From contig PWFZ01000253.1 in the NCBI GenBank assembly GCA_003555185.1, positions 1-9,271 on the forward strand: 9,271 nt of DNA. The letters are read 5' to 3'. Position numbers and translations under genes: made by a program. Below, in pieces: positions 6,860 through 9,271 of this stretch; the stretch's first letter is position 1; every line of letters begins with the position of its first letter. The notes beneath the pieces were generated by a model. The model was not told the DNA's origin. It worked only from the letters and a program-made list of their open reading frames with translations, and made no database searches. Source of the DNA: Balneolaceae bacterium (GTDB lineage Bacteria > Bacteroidota > Rhodothermia > Balneolales > Balneolaceae).

Positions 6860-6890
6860 TTGATTTAGTAAAATCAGTCAGTTAGATTGA
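6860..6890 (+). promoter_or_regulatory. Candidate Bacteroidota-type promoter for the propeller lipoprotein pair
   Basis: TTG (6860-6862) is followed after 20 bases by TAGATTGA (6883-6890), a partial match to TAnnTTTG. The box is 26 bases upstream of ATG 6917, nearly the same geometry as the candidate promoter of the M23 gene, which supports both. It lies in the 192-base divergent region 6725-6916; for the amidohydrolase gene on the other strand I found no convincing match. Confidence 0.35.
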
Positions 6891-6916
6891 TGGAAATTTA
6901 CTACTAATCAAAAATC

Positions 6917-8101
6917 ATGAACAGACTATTCAAACAAGTTAAGCCCTATATTATTGTCTTAGGTACTTTATTCATCGCATCCTGTACGAATCAACCTGAT
7001 GTAGAAATCCCTGAGGAGATATCAGCGCTTGAAAATGTGACGCTGATTTCGTTCGATGCAACTCCACTTAACAATAAGCAACCTATCCGGGAAGCAGTAT
7101 TCGGGGATACGGATGACATCATAATCGGAAACATTGGTTCATTTGCGATAGATAAGGATAATAATGTTTATCTGTCTGATGTAAGTCAGCAAATAATTCA
7201 TGTCTATTCACCGGATGGAACGCATATAGGGGAAATTGGGAGGGACGGGGATGGACCGGGAGAATTTCGTAGAATTAGTTCTCTATCAATAGATGAGAAA
7301 GCCATCCATGTTTTAGATACTCAACAGATGAGAATTTCACGGTTTGATGTAAATAGCTTTCGGCATATTGATGATATGGAGCTTCCCTTCGAACCGGATT
7401 TTTCGAGTGGGGTTTTTACATTTCCGCAAAGTATAGATGTGATGAGTGACGGAAATTATTTAATTCATTTTGGAATGGGGTATAGTCATGGACAGGAAGA
7501 TGAAGAAACAGATCTAAACATGATTGGAAAGAAGTTTAATATTGAAAACGGTGTCATAGAATTAGAAGCGATCTATTCATTTCCAGCAAGAGAAACTATA
7601 ATTCGTCGGGATGGAGGTAGCCTCCATGCGATGCATCCTCCGTATAAAAGATCACCCCATATACAATTTGGAAACGGAGAAATTATGCATGGATGGAGTG
7701 AGGAACTTCTATTTAAATGGTTTGATGAAGACGGTAATTATACACGAGCAGTTTATTCTCCTTATGAAAATGAACCACTGTTGAGAACTGATATTGTGAA
7801 AGAATACGAAGATTTTGATGAACCGTGGAGAGGAATGATCAGAAATGATGATCACCCGGAAACCTGGCCGTCATTTACTCATGCACTGCCTGATGATGAA
7901 GGAAGAGTTTGGGTTGGCTTAATCACCGATGATCATGAAAGCTATACATGGAAAGCCTTTAGCCCGGAGGGAGACATTTACGCCTCATTTGAATGGCCCC
8001 GCCATATAGAAATCCATCGTGTACAAAATGGGTCGATTTATACCATGGAAACCGATCCTGAAACGGACTTGAGAGAGGTGGGTAAATATAGGCTGCCTTG
8101 A
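6917..8101 (+). CDS. 6-bladed beta-propeller lipoprotein (first tandem copy)
   Basis: A 394-residue predicted lipoprotein: MNRLFKQVKP, a hydrophobic stretch, then LFIASC with Cys23 as lipidation site. The rest looks like the NHL/6-bladed beta-propeller family (DUF5128-like, from memory) common in Bacteroidota. Blade-like segments include IGSFAIDKDNNVYLSD (73-88), HVYSPDGTHIGEIGRDGDGPGEF (95-117, with the typical GRDGDGPGEF turn), ISSLSIDEKAIHVLD (120-134), IDVMSDGNYLIHFG (173-186), GEIMHGWSEELLFKWFDEDG (254-273), ALPDDEGRVWVGLI (323-336) and FSPEGDIYASFEWP (348-361). No catalytic motif is visible; a binding or scaffold role at the cell surface or in the periplasm is inference. The ATG at 6917 gives the lipoprotein signal directly. 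A paralogue begins 39 bases downstream on the same strand, so the pair is probably one operon. A sampled 60-base line is about 37% G+C against about 48% in the RND gene; this is a spot count only. Confidence 0.88.
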   Translation: MNRLFKQVKPYIIVLGTLFIASCTNQPDVEIPEEISALENVTLISFDATPLNNKQPIREAVFGDTDDIIIGNIGSFAIDKDNNVYLSDVSQQIIHVYSPDGTHIGEIGRDGDGPGEFRRISSLSIDEKAIHVLDTQQMRISRFDVNSFRHIDDMELPFEPDFSSGVFTFPQSIDVMSDGNYLIHFGMGYSHGQEDEETDLNMIGKKFNIENGVIELEAIYSFPARETIIRRDGGSLHAMHPPYKRSPHIQFGNGEIMHGWSEELLFKWFDEDGNYTRAVYSPYENEPLLRTDIVKEYEDFDEPWRGMIRNDDHPETWPSFTHALPDDEGRVWVGLITDDHESYTWKAFSPEGDIYASFEWPRHIEIHRVQNGSIYTMETDPETDLREVGKYRLP

Positions 8102-8140
8102 CAATTCAATTAGATTACTTCAGAAATATTATAATTAAAT

Positions 8141-9271
8141 ATGAAAAACCTATTCAATCAAAGAAAGTTAACCCTGATCATTTTAACTGCATTATGCTTC
8201 GCAGCCTGCTCAAATCAACCGGATGTAGACATTCCGGAGAGAATATCAGTCCTTGAAAATCTGACAATCATTTCGCCGGATGCAACTCCCCTTAACAATT
8301 CCGAACCTGTAAAAGAAGCCGTATTTGGTGATACAGATGAAGTTATCATAGGTCAAATTAACACATTCACTGTGGATAGTAACGGCAACGTTTTTCTTTC
8401 TGATTGGAATACGAATATCATTCATGTCTATTCACCGGATGGAACTCATATAGATGAAATCGGTGGTGACGGGGATGGCCCGGGGGAATTTCGTAGAATT
8501 AGCTCTGTATCAATAGATGAGGAAGCTATCCATGTTTTTGATACTCAACAGATGAGAATCTCACGGTTTGATGTGAATAGTTTTCGGTTTATAGATGATA
8601 TGGAATTCCCTTTTAAACCGGATTTTTCGGGTGGGGTTTTTATATATCCGCATGGAATGGATGTGATGAGTGACGGAGATTATCTTATCCAATTTGGAAT
8701 GAACTTAAATCATGGACCGGATAATGAGAGGCCGGATCTAAGCTTTTTTGGAAAGAAATTAGATATTAACAGAGGTGCATTTAAACCGGATACCATTTAT
8801 TCAGTTCCTGCAAGTGAAGCTTTGGTTCGTCGGGATGAAAGAAGCTTAACTATGGCGAGTGTCCCCTATAAAAGATCTGCCCATATCCATTATGAAAATG
8901 GAGAAATTATGCATGGATGGAGTGATGATCTGCTTTTTAGATGGTTTGATGAAGATGGAGCCTATATCCGTGCCGTTTATTCTCCGTATGAAAGTGAACC
9001 TCTTTTAAGAAGTGATATTGTTAAACTATATGAGGACAGAGATGAACCGCGTAGAGGAATGATAAGAGATGATGATCACCCGGAAACCTGGCCGGCATTT
9101 AAACGAGCGCTGCCTGATGATGAAGGAAGAGTATGGGCTGGCTTAATTACCGATGATCCGGAAAGCTACACATGGAAATCCTTTAGCCCTGAGGGAGAAG
9201 TTTACGCCTCATTTACATGGCCTCGTTCAATTGAAATTCACCGCGTAAAAAATGGTGCAATTTACACCATG
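8141..9271 (+). CDS. 6-bladed beta-propeller lipoprotein (second tandem copy, 3' end outside window)
   Basis: The frame from ATG 8141 stays open for 377 codons to the right edge. The protein starts MKNLFNQRKL, then a hydrophobic stretch and CFAAC with Cys23, so it is a lipoprotein like its neighbour. It aligns with the first copy without visible gaps from the signal peptide to the edge (INTFTVDSNGNVFLSD, GGDGDGPGEF, GEIMHGWSDDLLFRWF, ALPDDEGRVWAGLI), and by that alignment lacks only about 17 residues. It is a tandem duplicate, 39 bases after its neighbour's stop and with no terminator between them. Identity by eye is uneven: about 26/37 for residues 24-60, 30/66 for 185-250 and 66/81 for 280-360. 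In the GRDGDGPGEF turn the Arg is replaced by Gly. Function as for the first copy; no catalytic motif seen. Confidence 0.88.
   Translation, partial: MKNLFNQRKLTLIILTALCFAACSNQPDVDIPERISVLENLTIISPDATPLNNSEPVKEAVFGDTDEVIIGQINTFTVDSNGNVFLSDWNTNIIHVYSPDGTHIDEIGGDGDGPGEFRRISSVSIDEEAIHVFDTQQMRISRFDVNSFRFIDDMEFPFKPDFSGGVFIYPHGMDVMSDGDYLIQFGMNLNHGPDNERPDLSFFGKKLDINRGAFKPDTIYSVPASEALVRRDERSLTMASVPYKRSAHIHYENGEIMHGWSDDLLFRWFDEDGAYIRAVYSPYESEPLLRSDIVKLYEDRDEPRRGMIRDDDHPETWPAFKRALPDDEGRVWAGLITDDPESYTWKSFSPEGEVYASFTWPRSIEIHRVKNGAIYTM

Overview
The window looks like chromosome of a Gram-negative member of the Bacteroidota/Balneolota group (a Balneolaceae-like or related marine bacterium is my best guess; this is inference). 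The reasons are lipoproteins with Cys lipoboxes, two '6-bladed beta-propeller' lipoproteins of a kind abundant in that group, a TolB-propeller/amidohydrolase fusion, start codons without Shine-Dalgarno sites, and two upstream sites resembling the TTG / TAnnTTTG promoter of Bacteroidota. Moderate G+C, no tRNA, rRNA, CRISPR array or transposase gene is visible.

Layout. Positions 3-1880 (+) hold the C-terminal part of an RND efflux permease that begins outside the window. Its last codons and stop lie inside an imperfect tandem repeat. Positions 1881-2087 are a convergent intergenic region filled with palindromic repeats. Positions 2088-2993 (-) encode an M23 (LytM-like) peptidase lipoprotein. 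Positions 2994-3478 are a 485-base gene-free stretch with a candidate promoter for the peptidase, further copies of the palindromic repeat in both orientations, a strong terminator for the next gene, and a separate ATGCCGGA hairpin. Positions 3479-6724 (-) encode a 1081-residue exported protein with about twelve TolB/PD40-type propeller motifs followed by an amidohydrolase domain. Positions 6725-6916 are a divergent promoter region. Positions 6917-8101 (+) and 8141-9271 (+, cut by the window edge) are tandem paralogous propeller lipoproteins, probably co-transcribed.

How they fit together. All products are envelope-directed (inner-membrane pump, surface or periplasmic lipoproteins, exported hydrolase), but I see no convincing single pathway linking them; apart from the propeller pair they look like independent transcription units. 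The most noteworthy points are the repeat family that brackets the peptidase gene, the repeat that supplies the stop of the RND gene, the non-canonical metal-ligand pattern of the amidohydrolase, and the uneven divergence of the two propeller paralogues. I do not see strong evidence for a wholly new system.
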